Source: Rhynchopus sp. YZ270_cl-10 (lineage: Eukaryota > Euglenozoa > Diplonemea > Diplonemida > Diplonemidae). From it: a DNA stretch of 64,000 bases. The notes beneath the pieces were generated by a model. That model had not been told where the DNA came from. It was given only the letters and a program-made list of their open reading frames with translations, and searched no databases. The position numbers and the translations under genes are program-made. Positions 1 through 10,482 of the stretch are shown here, piece after piece. Location of the stretch: contig OZ037862.1 in the NCBI GenBank assembly GCA_964035575.1, positions 310,001-374,000 on the forward strand. The letters run 5' to 3'. How positions within the stretch are numbered: the stretch's first letter is position 1; every line of letters starts with the position of its first letter.

Positions 1-24
1 CCACCCTAGAGTGTGCTCCACTAT
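1..24 (+). repeat. Family E dispersed repeat, 3' end only
   Basis: Matches the last 24 bases of the copies at 19101-19150 and 43480-43528, ending in GTGTGCTCCACTAT. The rest lies outside the window. Confidence 0.7.
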
Positions 25-893
25 GTTATATTTTTTTCGTTCTGTATATCGTTTGCGCGAGGTTCGAGTGAGGATCGTCAACAAGAAAAAAGGAGTGTCA
101 AACGCAAATCATCCCCGTTGCTGTGTTGAGTATCAAAGCAACCGTGTCCCTCGCCACTGAGGGCAGATGGAACGCATCATATAAAAACCCGTTCCTGAGT
201 GGGGAAAAAATACTGGAATAGTAAAAGCACACAATTTGGCCGCTTTTGTTTGATTTTCCCACTGAAAAAATTAAAAGAGAGGGTGGTTGCACAGAGCAAA
301 AAACGTTTATAAGATGAATCTAATCCCCTCGTATAAAAAAAGAGGGTATTTTTGAACCGTGCTAAATAGTTGCTGATGCAGGCAACCTACATACGAGACC
401 AGCCCCGCCTCAAAAAACAAAAAAAAAAAAAAAAACAGTGAAGTCGAAGCTGTAAACGCCGTATCAGGACGAAGGCAACTTGCAACATCTTTTCCAAATG
501 CAAAGAAAAAAACGCTATTTGACCTGATTAAAAAAAAGTAAGGACACACGGCCGCGCGGAACACATCCCTTGGTGAACTGAGAATGCCAAACGGCTGGGT
601 GAGTCCAGGTACAAAAATACAACGACACTGCAGCCGCAAGAAAGAGATGAGTGAGAGACATCCCCGCAAAACGACAACACGAAAATAAAAAAAAAAGAAA
701 AAAGGGAAAGCAACGTTGAACCACGGTGCTCATGCCTGGCCTCACAACACCCCCCCTTATTGACAATAAAAAAGCAAGGAGGAAAAAAGAAAAAAAAAAG
801 TGGATCGTGCAAACACCTGCGGACGCGCACACTTTAATGACAACTTAAAAGATGGATACGCCACACATCTAAAAAAAATAAGGTCTCAAAAAA
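25..893. other. Intergenic, no gene seen
   Basis: Many A and T homopolymers. A degenerate family A-like hairpin lies near 304-345, and a family D-like motif (GTGCAAACACCTGCGGACGC) near 807-832 in minus-strand context of poly-A runs. Open frames here are simple-sequence artefacts. Confidence 0.5.
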
Positions 894-1241
894 ATGATTT
901 GGAGGTGCAACCACTACTGCAATACGTCACCAACTATAAAAAGAAGTGAAGGACTGAACGGGAGCTTTATGTCCCTCAATCCCAAAGACAGAGGAAAGTA
1001 CGACTTTAAATTGCACTCGGGGGGGGGTCCTTTCGTGGCACTTCCTGCAGAAACCCTGCAAAGGCTTTGGCCTGAAGGTAAAAAGTGGGATGACTCACCC
1101 TGGGAAACGAAGGTGGTCACACACAGAGGTGCACATCCGATCCCTCATGAGTCCATACTACACGTAGGGTGCCAGCCTGTTACCCGTCTGGTAGGCAAAG
1201 GGGAAGTACAGACACCACAGACCTCCCTGAGACGCTTGTGA
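894..1241 (+). other. Unassigned 115-codon open frame
   Basis: An ATG-initiated frame of higher sequence complexity than its surroundings, reading through Pro/Gly/Trp-containing sequence. It is the only candidate on the plus strand, has no clear pyrimidine-AG acceptor directly upstream, and resembles no family I recognise. It may be a fragment of an old gene or chance. Confidence 0.12.
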
Positions 1242-1475
1242 TGATATGAATAGTAAAAAACCCCACACATCAAGTGTGACTCTCACTCTCACCTCTGACG
1301 GGCGCACTGATCTCCCCAGTAACTAAGCGAAGTGTTAGTGCCTGGGCTTTAAAAAAAAGGGGTCTTTGTTTTCGCTTTCCTGATATCTTTTCAATTTCAA
1401 GAAAAGCACGTTTGATAAATTAATGGGTGCATTGGATTGCACATAGCCAAAACTCCCATTTCCATTTTCTTTTTC

Positions 1476-2066
1476 TTTGAAAACTTGGTTGCAGGGGACA
1501 TTAGTAGTTTGAGATTTTGAAAAAAAAGCCGGTGTGAGCCAAAAAGCCGGTGTGAGGCAATTTTTTTTCCCCCACACATTTTGGACAGAGACATCCACAA
1601 CTCTTTCCCCTCTGCGCCGTTGTCTGACCATATATGGCACCAAAACTTTTCTGGCGAAGCCACGGTACGCAACATTTCAAAAATTGTGACATAAAATCGC
1701 ACGCTTTTATAAATTTTATAGCCAAACTATGGCATAGGTAGGGTAGAGCTGTGGGCTACCGCTTGTAATTTTTAGCGCCGCAGGCGCACGGTACGCTACT
1801 TTTTTATGAGTTGCGAACATCTATTTCTTTTGATTGAACGGACCGATTGGTCTTTATGGTGGATTCACATGCACATACGAAACCGCTACAGATGTGGTAG
1901 TAGCCTTGTATGAGGAGATAAAATTCAGAAAAAAATCCAAAAATCCGCCTTTTTCTTTTTTTTTTTTTTTTCCCTCAAAATCCCACACCGGCTTATCCGG
2001 TGTGGCCACACCGGCACACCGGCATACTAATGTCCCCTGCTTGGTTGTATTAGTACTCCACTAAAG
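1476..2066 (+). repeat. Family E copy split by an insertion
   Basis: The start (TTTGAAAACTTGGTTG, to 1491) and continuation (CTTGGTTGTATTAGTACTCC, from 2040) of a family E copy are separated by a 548-bp element. The motif CTTGGTTG is present on both sides, so it is the target duplication. Confidence 0.8.
1492..2039. mobile_element. hAT-like non-autonomous DNA element
   Basis: Ends are CAGGGGACATTAGTA and its inverted partner TACTAATGTCCCCTG. The flanking 8-bp direct repeat CTTGGTTG (1484-1491 and 2040-2047) lies inside a family E repeat whose intact form has it once. CAG-type termini with 8-bp duplications are characteristic of hAT transposons. Inside is an inverted-orientation copy of the GTACCGTGGCTTCGCCA / GCGCCGCAGGCGC core shared with other elements of the window, and short CCGGTGTG repeats. 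No transposase is present. Confidence 0.85.
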
Positions 2067-2666
2067 TTTTTTTTTTGCATCGACGATCAGGTTCTTTACA
2101 CTCACACAAAGCAGCGGTCTTTTCTGTGCAACTTTGTGTGTACCAGAATGTAGTTTAGACAATCCAGTGACCGCACCTAAGCAATTCAAAAAAAAAACCA
2201 TCGAAGAACCCCACTTTGTGGAAGGAGACAGGAGGGTCGCACCCTAAAAGGTGTTAACGTATTACGTAACGGAACAGTGGAAAGACAAAAGGTAAAACGG
2301 GGGGTGGGGACGCGCGAGGGGGACCATCTGCGTTGCGTGATGAAACGCAAGAAACGGGGGAGAATTGAAATACAAAGCCCTCTTCACACCGGAGGACCCC
2401 CCAATCATACAGTAAAAAAAAAAAAAAGAATAAATCTTCTAAAAAAGGGGGGGAAAGGGAAAGGTGCCCCGAACAATATCTTTGCTTTAGATGAACCACA
2501 CAACACCCGGCATCTTTGCGAAAGCCAATGCAGTGCTGTGTGGGACACCCAGTGTGTAAAAACAAAAAAAAAAAATGATGGCGCGATGGCGCAAAGCTTT
2601 TACAAAGGCTTTGCAAAGTGTTCACAGGGTGAAAAGGAGGTCGGGGTGGCATGAGTGGAGGAAAAA
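2067..2666. other. Intergenic, no gene seen
   Basis: Purine-rich and poly-A/T sequence. Overlapping long frames on both strands reflect the lack of stops in A- or T-rich runs rather than coding. Confidence 0.4.
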
Positions 2667-3089
2667 CAAGTAATTGCTATCGGAAAAAAAACGGGGTGTG
2701 ATGTGGAACTCCATCCTGTAGAAATAGTCTACAACACACCCAGCATTCTGCTCTTCTGCAGGTATGCTAACGCTCTTCGTACGCTGCCAGACCCACTGGG
2801 ACGCCAGCATCTGAAACGTTCAAGAAGGGGGGCTGTCCTCTTCGTCCAGCACCATCTGCTCGATAGCGTTGTTGGACGCCCGCTCGGCAGGCTCGGCGTG
2901 GTCCAGCTCGTTTTTGTCCACAGGCTCCCACATTGTCGTCGTCGTTGGAGCAGTGCGGAAGGAACACAGAATGCACAGACTACAACACATCGATCACACC
3001 TCCAGCAAATCGCCAGGATGCTACGGTGGTTTCGAAAATCGCGCGGAGTTTTCCACAGCACACCCCGCTTTTTCCTTAGCAATTACTTG
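2667..3089. mobile_element. TIR element with possible captured gene fragment, copy 1
   Basis: Inverted ends begin CAAGTAATTGCTA and finish TAGCAATTACTTG, followed inward by A-rich and CGGGGTGTG blocks that also pair. The GC-rich interior contains on the minus strand a short frame ending in acidic residues and a stop (EEDSPPS near 2830-2850), which looks like the end of a host protein. A second copy lies at 37940-38376. Both copies share the same right flank (3090-3480), so the mobilised unit may be larger. Confidence 0.6.
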
Positions 3090-3204
3090 TCCTTGTTGTT
3101 ATTATTGTTTTCAACCACCTTCCTTCAACCCTTGTAGGATCAGTTCATATTTGTTGTTATTTTTTTCGCGAAAACATAAAATTACACATTTCAAGAGAAC
3201 AAAT

Positions 3205-3470
3205 TAAAAAGGGTCCTTATTTGCATTTTTGGGCTCCGCCCGTGCAGTGGTGGGGTCAATCTCGAAAATTGGACAATTTTTTGACCACTTAAATTTTGAG
3301 AAATATGAGCCCGGTTGCTTATACGTGGGGCCCATTTTTGGCCAAAATTTTCCTCAAAATCTGGTTTTGTAAAATTGACCCTTTACTCCCCCCCCACATC
3401 GATTTCAATACTATACCTTACTTCACCTACGGTTGCCCTTACAGGGGGGGTGAAGGAAGGTAAGTTGAAA
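3205..3470 (+). repeat. Satellite-like unit, about 262 bp
   Basis: One unit beginning GGGTCCTTATTTGC and including GTGCAGTGGTGGGGTCAATC. It occurs as two tandem units at 38483-39005 and in diverged form at 20433-20913. Confidence 0.65.
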
Positions 3471-3934
3471 AAACCCCCCCCGACCATGTGTGTTTGGGCA
3501 ATGTGATTCCGATGCCCGATTTGAGAAATTCTCAGAATCCGAGAAAAATTTCTATGGGTTTTTTGTACAGGGGGGTTTTTTTTTTCTATGGGGGGTCCGC
3601 TAAATGTCGTAAAATGGGAAAAACCTGAAAAAACTGCAGGATTTTTGGGGCTTTTTTAGGCAAAAAATAGTGAGGGGAGTTGGGTCCAGTCATAGGGGGT
3701 ATAGCATATTTTTTGGAAAATTCTTCAAAAAAACGAGGATTTTTGCTGGGCACAATGCAAATTTCAAAAAAATCCCAATTTTCGACTGGTCATATTTGGA
3801 GCAAATTATGGCCCACCCACCCCGATTTTGTGTCAAATTTTATTTTTCCTTCCTTCAAAACTACATACACAACGCTTTTGGTTTTTGGGAGACACACAAG
3901 GTGCCAGGTTCTATGGTAAGCACGGAACGGAATG

Positions 3935-4165
3935 TCCTCTGCTTGCGGAGGACTAGACACAAGAAAATATTGCTTGTTCCCCCAGAAAACCAGTGCACAA
4001 TTCACACTCTTTGTGGGTGGTCTGTTGCCTTTTCTGTCACAGTAATTTTGGCCCAGACATGCTCTTGAATCATGGCAATTTAGTGTGTATGGGGCAGGGT
4101 GTTGTTTTGTTCTGAATTCTCTAGTTATCATCTAAGTCAATCGCGGGTGGTGGTTTGTGTAGCGT
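3935..4165 (+). repeat. Dispersed 230-bp repeat, copy 1
   Basis: About 90% identical by eye to 36790-37045, sharing CCCCCAGAAAACCAGTGCAC and TTTAGTGTGTATGGGGCAG. The second copy is inside an element with 8-bp target duplications, so this copy probably marks a related, decayed element. Confidence 0.6.
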
Positions 4166-5300
4166 GAGGCACTCTTTTTAATAAACTTCCTACAGTTGCT
4201 ATGCACTGTTATTTCTTCGGAGTTATATAGATATTCGCTGGACCCCCCAAAATTTTGGTTTTTTTTTGAATTTTTCGGTGCACAAGGTCCCAAGGTCAGG
4301 CCCGAAAAAAAAAATTTTTTCCAGGCCTGAAAAAGTAGTTGTCGAAAAAAAAATTTTTCGCAAAAAAAAAAAATTTTTTTTTTGGACGCCCGGACCACCT
4401 GGCGGGGCCTGTGTTGAAGAAATGTTGAAAAAAAACCGAAAATTTGGGCTCAAATGGGCATTTTCATGCAGGACCTCTGAAATGTGAATGATTCATTTTT
4501 TGGGCAGAGAAGTGCCTTTTAGGTGCCCACAGAAGGCCAAAACATCAATTTTTTTGTGTTTTTGGCATGTTTGGACACCCAAGGACCCACTACCAGGGGT
4601 GACTTTTTTTTGGCCTGAAATTTGCCTTTGCCAAAATCAAAAATGAGTTTTGTGAAGGAATTTGCTAAGGAAAACACCCAATAATAGGCCACTGTAGCAG
4701 TGCATATGATTCACCCACAGATGCTCAAAACATCAAAATTTTGCCGTTTTTTGAATTTTTCGGTGCACAAGGTCCCAAGGTCAGGCCCGAAAAAAAAAAT
4801 TTTTCCAGGCTTGAAAAAGTAGTTGTCAAAAAAAAAAAAATTTTTTTTTTTTTGACAAAAAAACCGATATTGACCGGACTGGACTGGACTGGACCTATAT
4901 TCGCCGGACCCCCCTATGGGTTTTTTGTGTAGGATTTTTTTTTTCCCCTAGGGATTTTCTCATAGGCTTTTTGCATATGGTGTGACCCCACCACGTTCCG
5001 CAATCGGTCCGGAAAGTCCAAAAAAGGAGAAGAAAAAAAAAAGAAAAAAAAAAAGAAAAAAAGTCCCGTACCGTTTGCCTGCGGCGCTCAATCCAGAATA
5101 TCACTGATCGATTTATGATCCGGTTTCGTTTCGGCCACACAGTGTCACTGGGGAAAGGTGTGCAGTCTGTGACCACACGATACGTAATGATAACCCACAA
5201 TTCCTCCTCACCCAAATCAACATCATTCAGAACAGAACATCCCAATCCAAAAATGTCTCTGTGGTCTCATGTGGTTGAAGGTGAGTCGACGAAGGTGACG
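4166..5300. repeat. Diverged short repeats
   Basis: Two near-identical blocks (about 4265-4345 and 4741-4830) containing GGTCCCAAGGTCAGGCCCG. Related lines reading GATGCTCAAAACATCAAAA recur at 4724, 6816 and 6991. Long A and T runs separate them. No gene is visible. Confidence 0.5.
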
Positions 5301-5408
5301 GCAGTGTTTTTTCTGGAGGGGGGGCGGGGGGGCGCGCGCCCCCCCGTCAGACTTTTTTGAGATTTCGAGGGGGGGCGTGCCCCCCCGTGAAATCTCTGTA
5401 GGGGGGCG

Positions 5409-5461
5409 GGGGGGCAGAGTGGTAGGGGTGGGTGACCCACCCCCCTACCACTCTGCCCCCC
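5409..5461. repeat. GC-rich perfect hairpin
   Basis: GGGGGCAGAGTGGTAGGGG pairs with its complement across a short GGGTGACCC centre. It sits inside a G-rich stretch (5310-5460) that could also form G-quadruplexes. Confidence 0.6.
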
Positions 5462-5597
5462 TTCACCTTCCCCATCATGCTCTCGCGAGCCTCCAGGAAG
5501 TAAGGGGAGTCGGCGTTTCCGTAGCAACATAACTGTTTTGCGTCGAAGGTGACATAGTTTGGCAGTAAAAATGTGCAATTTTAAGCGCAATTTTTAG

Positions 5598-5760
5598 AAA
5601 TGTTGCGTACCGTGGCTTCGCCAGAAACTTTCGTTTAGCAAAATACGTACGTAAAATTTACGGAAACTGACGATAATTACCAACGACAGTGCCATTTTAT
5701 GTCAACATTTTTTAGAAATGTTGCGCACCGTGGCTTCGCCAGGAACCTTTGGGTGACATG
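5598..5760 (+). repeat. Two copies of the hAT-element core
   Basis: GAAATGTTGCGTACCGTGG and GAAATGTTGCGCACCGTGG lie about 115 bp apart, with intervening sequence matching 44471-44640 inside the hAT-like element at 44097. The remainder to 6338 is unassigned mosaic sequence. Confidence 0.55.
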
Positions 5761-6338
5761 ACCGCCGTTTCTCTTGTATATGTACTGAGGTTACTGACAA
5801 TTCGTGTACCACGTGTGCCTGGTGCAAATATCAATGAAGTGCCGAACTCCGCAGTTGGACAAAAAAACCGAGGAATTCTCACATTGCCGGAGGCCCAACT
5901 TGAGCTGGGTTGCGGACCTGGGCGTGCGAAGTGCGCCCGGGCTCGACCGAGTTTTGATCTACGAAAACCCACAAAACCTATATACTCCCCTGTTGCATGG
6001 TCAACCGCGAGAAAAAAAAAAATGCACTTTTTTGCCCTGTGCCCCCCCGTCAGCCAAAAACCCCGAATCCTAGAAAAAACACTGGTGACGGGGACCCAAA
6101 AAAAAAAGTCCCATGTAAAAAACCCATAGAAATTTTTGTGATGCCCACCCCCAAATTCTCGAAAAAAGGGTGTGATGCCCATACACACATGCCCCCGACC
6201 CAATTTTTTTTTTACAAAGTCTTTACGGTGTATTGTGCGACCTTCAACGACACCAAACAAACACCTCACCAAGGAGATGAATAACAACGCAAGACACTAA
6301 AAAACGAATAGGAAACATTTTTAATATATATTATTGAC

Positions 6339-6483
6339 GTGTAATATTTTTGCCTTTATTTCACGCACAGCCCCAAAAAACCCCGAGGAGTGGTTTTTTT
6401 CCCCGAGGGCGCAGCCCGAGGGGAAAAAATACCACTCCGAGGGGTTTTGGGGCTGTAAGTGAAATTAAGGCAAAATATTACAC
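6339..6483. repeat. 145-bp palindrome (foldback element)
   Basis: Arms of about 60 bp start GTGTAATATTTTTGCC and end GGCAAAATATTACAC, with paired CCCCGAGGAGTGG / CCACTCCGAGGGG blocks around a GC-rich centre. Confidence 0.7.
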
Positions 6484-6489
6484 CAACAA

Positions 6490-8037
6490 TACATTTTTTT
6501 ATTGCACAACGGGGCACTTTAATTTCACAACCCGGGGGTCTGCTAAACGCTTAGTTCTCAAGGCTTACGTTCATCGTATCAACTTCCCTTTGGTCTTGGG
6601 GTTATCTTCATTCAAATTTTTCTCTTTTTCGAAATATCTTTATCTCCTGTATCACAACCTTGCAGAGTTGCTGATGTCCGACCTAAACACCATTGAGGCA
6701 GATGGAGTGGCCACTCCACAGGCAGCACTGTTCCCGTAGGTGGGCACACCCCACCCCCACCAGCCGCATCCGCATCCATCTAAGGTGAAACAGGTGAAAA
6801 AATCCCTCAGATGCTCAAAATACCCAAATTTTGCGTTTTTTTTGCATTTTTCGGTACCCCAAGACCCCACCCAGGAGTCGAAATTTTCCGGGGAAAAAAA
6901 ATTTTTTTTCCCGATTTTTCGGATTTTTGCTAAGGCGTTGCCCATACAAACCGATTTTTTGTACAGAAAATGACCGGGGAATAAATATGTGATGCTCAAA
7001 ACATCAAAATTCTTGCTTTATTTGCATTTTTGGGTCCATCTGAGCCCAAAAAAAAAATTTTTTTTTCGGCTGAAAATTTTGTCTTTGCCAGGGTTTTTTC
7101 TAGGGGGCGCGGGGGGGGACGGCGTCCCCCCCCAGATTTTGGGGGGGGACGCATTTTGACTTGGGAAAAAAAGGATATGGGGGGTGGTTGGGGTCACCCG
7201 CACAGACCCCCATTTGGGACACCACGTACGTAACCCGCACCAGAAAAAAAGGGGGGGGGGCAGGAAGTTGAGCGCGAAGCGCGTCTTATCCCTTCCTGGC
7301 ATCATTGTGAAGAGGATATAGCGAGGTGAAGTTTCAGACCGTGCCCCCAATTCACTCAATCTTTGCACCATTTGACGGACCGAACAAAGAGTGAGAATAA
7401 GGCATCGGCAAAAATAAAAAAAAACTAGCGTACCGTGCGCCTGCGGCGCAACTCAAAACTTAATGAGCGGAATCCCACAGCCCTCTACCATAGTTTGGCT
7501 GTAAAAATGTTCAATTTTAGGTCACAATTTTTTGAAATGTTGCGTACCGTGGCTTCGCCACAAAGTTCTGATATCATGACCGCCGTCCCTTCTTGTACTG
7601 AGGGAAAGTTCAGTGGAACATGAGAAAAAGGGTTGGTTTGGTTCTTGATGTACGTTATCATCCCACGTTATCACGTATTTACGTGAAATGAACGGACTTT
7701 TTTGTGCGGAGCGCGAAAAAAAAAATTTGACCCCTTTTTGGACATATCTTCACGGTTTTGGAAAAAAATTTCATGAAGATAAGTGGAGATCCTGCTTGCA
7801 CCTGCAAAAAAAAAATTTTTTTTGGGTGGTTTTTTTGCGTCCCCCCCCAGATCTGAAAAAAAAAATCCTAGAAAAAACCCTGTTTGCGGAAAAAAAAAAA
7901 AAAATCGAGCAGTGAAATAAAGAGTGAAATAAAGAGTGAAATAAAGAAATAAAGCCTTTTTTATTTCACTGCCGTTTTTATTTTTCTACAGGAATTTGTT
8001 AGGGGAGTGAAATTAAAGTGCCCCGACGTGCAATAAA
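6490..8037. mobile_element. TIR-bounded composite element
   Basis: Left end TTTTTTTATTGCACAACGGG and right end CCCGACGTGCAATAAAAAA form an inverted pair that continues into GGGGCACTTTAATTTCAC. The interior has the GTACCGTGCGCCTGCGGCGC and GTTGCGTACCGTGGCTTCG core (about 7428-7562), and GGGG-rich tracts. I could not find a clean target duplication, so the outer boundaries are approximate. Confidence 0.5.
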
Positions 8038-9063
8038 AAATAACAAATTCATAAAAAAAGAATGAACAAAAAGCTCTGCTCAAAGTGTGCAGACATGATA
8101 GAAGAAGGGAAAAAAGCTGAAAAAGTGTGTATTTTTTTTTTTTTTTAAATGAAGACACACTCATTCTCTGATTCAATTCAAGGCTTTGGGGCCAAAACTT
8201 CAAAGTAAGCCCGGAACCTGAAATCCTTTTCTTGGAGCTAGTACAGAAAATAAGATAAAGAAGAGCTGGTAAAGTTAATAAATCTAAGCCTCGCTGTAAT
8301 TACCTATGCTTGCAACATTTTGCTTTGTGCGTAAAGTGAGCAATGTATATTCTGTGTTGATATTTTCAAATACTCACAATACGCTCCCACTGACTACCTT
8401 AGCCGTGAAGAGGAAACCTCTTTGAGGCCAAAAAAAGAAAATAAAAGAAAAAGGTTGTGCAAAACGCTTCTGGGAGTCGGGCACTGCCGCTCTGTGCAGC
8501 AATTTCCCTATGGCGTGGTCGAAGCGCAAGCTTTCCCAAATATTCGCTGTTTGTTGATCGCATCCATCTAACAAAATAAAGCAAGGTTTTTCAGATTTCG
8601 AAAGAGAAAAAAATTCCCGGAGGTTTTGTATTGCTTCCGGGCCCAGGAAAATCACTGGCTCCGTGGGTTAATGGGTTATTTTATTTTTTTGTGAAAACTT
8701 CCCCACTAAATAATTGATAACGCGACACCTCGCTTTTTTTTCGTGTGGGTTCCACGCAGTTTTTCTCTTTTTTTTCTTCGTTATCTGAGCTTTTGTGGTC
8801 GTCACATGTCTACTATCCAGGAGACCTGTTGAAAGCAATAAAACGCTGTGATGAAAATTGTTTATGATAAACGTGCAACACCATGCACACCTGTTGAAGG
8901 ATATCCGCTTGCTTGTATCTGGAACACCTGATTTGATTGTTGTCTGACGCCAACAAAAATTCGCGCTATTTTTATCGCATTATCAGCCCACTTTGTGAGG
9001 TAAATTGTTCAGTTCAGTAGTAAAACGCAGACAAAGAGCAACCAGGGTTACAGTGATATTGTA
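8038..9063. other. Intergenic, no convincing gene
   Basis: Contains a GTG-initiated minus-strand frame (8374-8655) of moderate complexity with no acceptable start, acceptor or family resemblance. A diverged family A-like motif lies near 8281-8310. Confidence 0.4.
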
Positions 9064-9164
9064 CAGTAGGACAAGTAATATTGGCGACCAAAAAAGTCGC
9101 CAATTACAAGAAAACCCCCAAAATCCGCCAATATTATTTGGTCGCCAAGTTTCTTGTCCTACTG
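9064..9164. mobile_element. Mariner-type MITE
   Basis: Inverted ends CAGTAGGACAAG / CTTGTCCTACTG are bounded on both sides by the dinucleotide TA (9062-9063 and 9165-9166). Internal GGCGACCAAA blocks also pair. TA duplication plus CAGT-type ends is the Tc1/mariner signature; at 101 bp the element has no coding capacity. Confidence 0.8.
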
Positions 9165-9166
9165 TA

Positions 9167-10482
9167 AGTGGTTTTTACAACCTTTTCTCCAGTGTCAGAA
9201 AATGAAAAATGGCGCCAAAAAAAGGGGGGTACATCGTGGATGGTGCGGGATTTTATGGTGCGGTCAGCAACCCAGTTCCCCAGGGTACTCCCGTGGTTCA
9301 ACTACGGTTCTACCAGGAACTTTTTTTTCCCCCCACCCCCTTCGACCCCCTAACAAATACACTGTTTTCATTAGGGAACTATTTTTTCGAGATTTTACGA
9401 AATGACGAATAGTACTTCATATGCAATCAATCAATTGGTAGCATAGGTTTAGGGACAAAAATGGTCCCAACCTTCTTTATATGTATGTGTTTTTGCAAAA
9501 CGTAAAAAAGAGAAAAAATGAACAATAATAAAAAAAGAAGCTGAAAGTGCAAACGCCTCAACGTTCATCGGTGGACACAGGCACTGCTTCGTTCTAAAAA
9601 AAAGGGGAGGGGCAACGAATATTTTATGATTTGGTGTCTTGTCACCACCAAACCAGCACGAGGCCAGCCCTTGAGAATGAGGTTCAGGTTAGCCTACCAT
9701 CTCGAAGTCCCACCTCTGCCATTTTTTTTAAAAAGAAAGGTTAAGAATATGAGTGCTTAGTCTGATTAGATTATTTAACGTCAATAACCTAAAGCTACTG
9801 TACGAATCCATTTCTAAGGCAAGACACACCTTAGTTAACATAACAGTACAGTAGTGTTGAATGAGTGATTTAGCCACCCCAAATAAGGCTTGTCCGCGAT
9901 TTCTATTTCGTAGAGTTACACAGGAATAACACCACTGAAAAGGCGGGTCTGCACTTTCTGCTGGACCTCTGGCACCTAAATGTACCCAGGATTGCTATGA
10001 CGGAACCTGGTTTCCCAGGACTCTTGTGTTGCGTATCCCGTCAAGGGTAAGGGAGGGTAAGAGAGGGTGAGGGGGTTTTGCTCGATAACATATGCGACAG
10101 CGAAATCAAAATAACGAGGGGGGGCAGGGGGGAATAAAAACTGAATTTCTGTCGTGGATTGGGTAGGGGAGTATTTTAAAAAAGAAGAAAAAAGAAACTG
10201 TTTGCTGATATCTCTAAAGGTTTTTTGCTGTACTCTATGATTGAGATTTTCCTTTTTGGGAAAGAAACCGTTGCTCCATTATGTGCATGGACCTGAACAC
10301 TACCCACGATTACCCATTTTTCTTCAACGGGTTTCGCACTACTGGCAGTGAGACAGTTTGCCTTTCGGTTCGAGGGGGGCACAGTGCTGCATGCATGTTG
10401 GACCCATCCCCTCCACACCCCCACCCACCCAATACCACCTCCCATCCCCTCCACAGGCTTAAGACGTCTGCAGACACGAGGA
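9167..10482. other. Intergenic, repeats only
   Basis: At 9235-9310 a sequence (GGTGCGGTCAGCAACCCAG) is shared with the hAT-like element at 16469-16948. A family D-like copy lies at 9547-9590. The stretch 10380-10480 is pyrimidine-rich 3' flank of the PAS-domain gene. Confidence 0.45.

Noticed and set aside
894-1241. 115-codon plus-strand frame as a gene
   Set aside because: No family resemblance, opposite strand to all real genes, no clear acceptor signal; kept only as an unassigned frame.
8374-8655. Minus-strand frame near 8.5 kb as a gene
   Set aside because: It begins with GTG, has an in-frame stop just upstream and no splice acceptor, and its second half is A/T-run translation.
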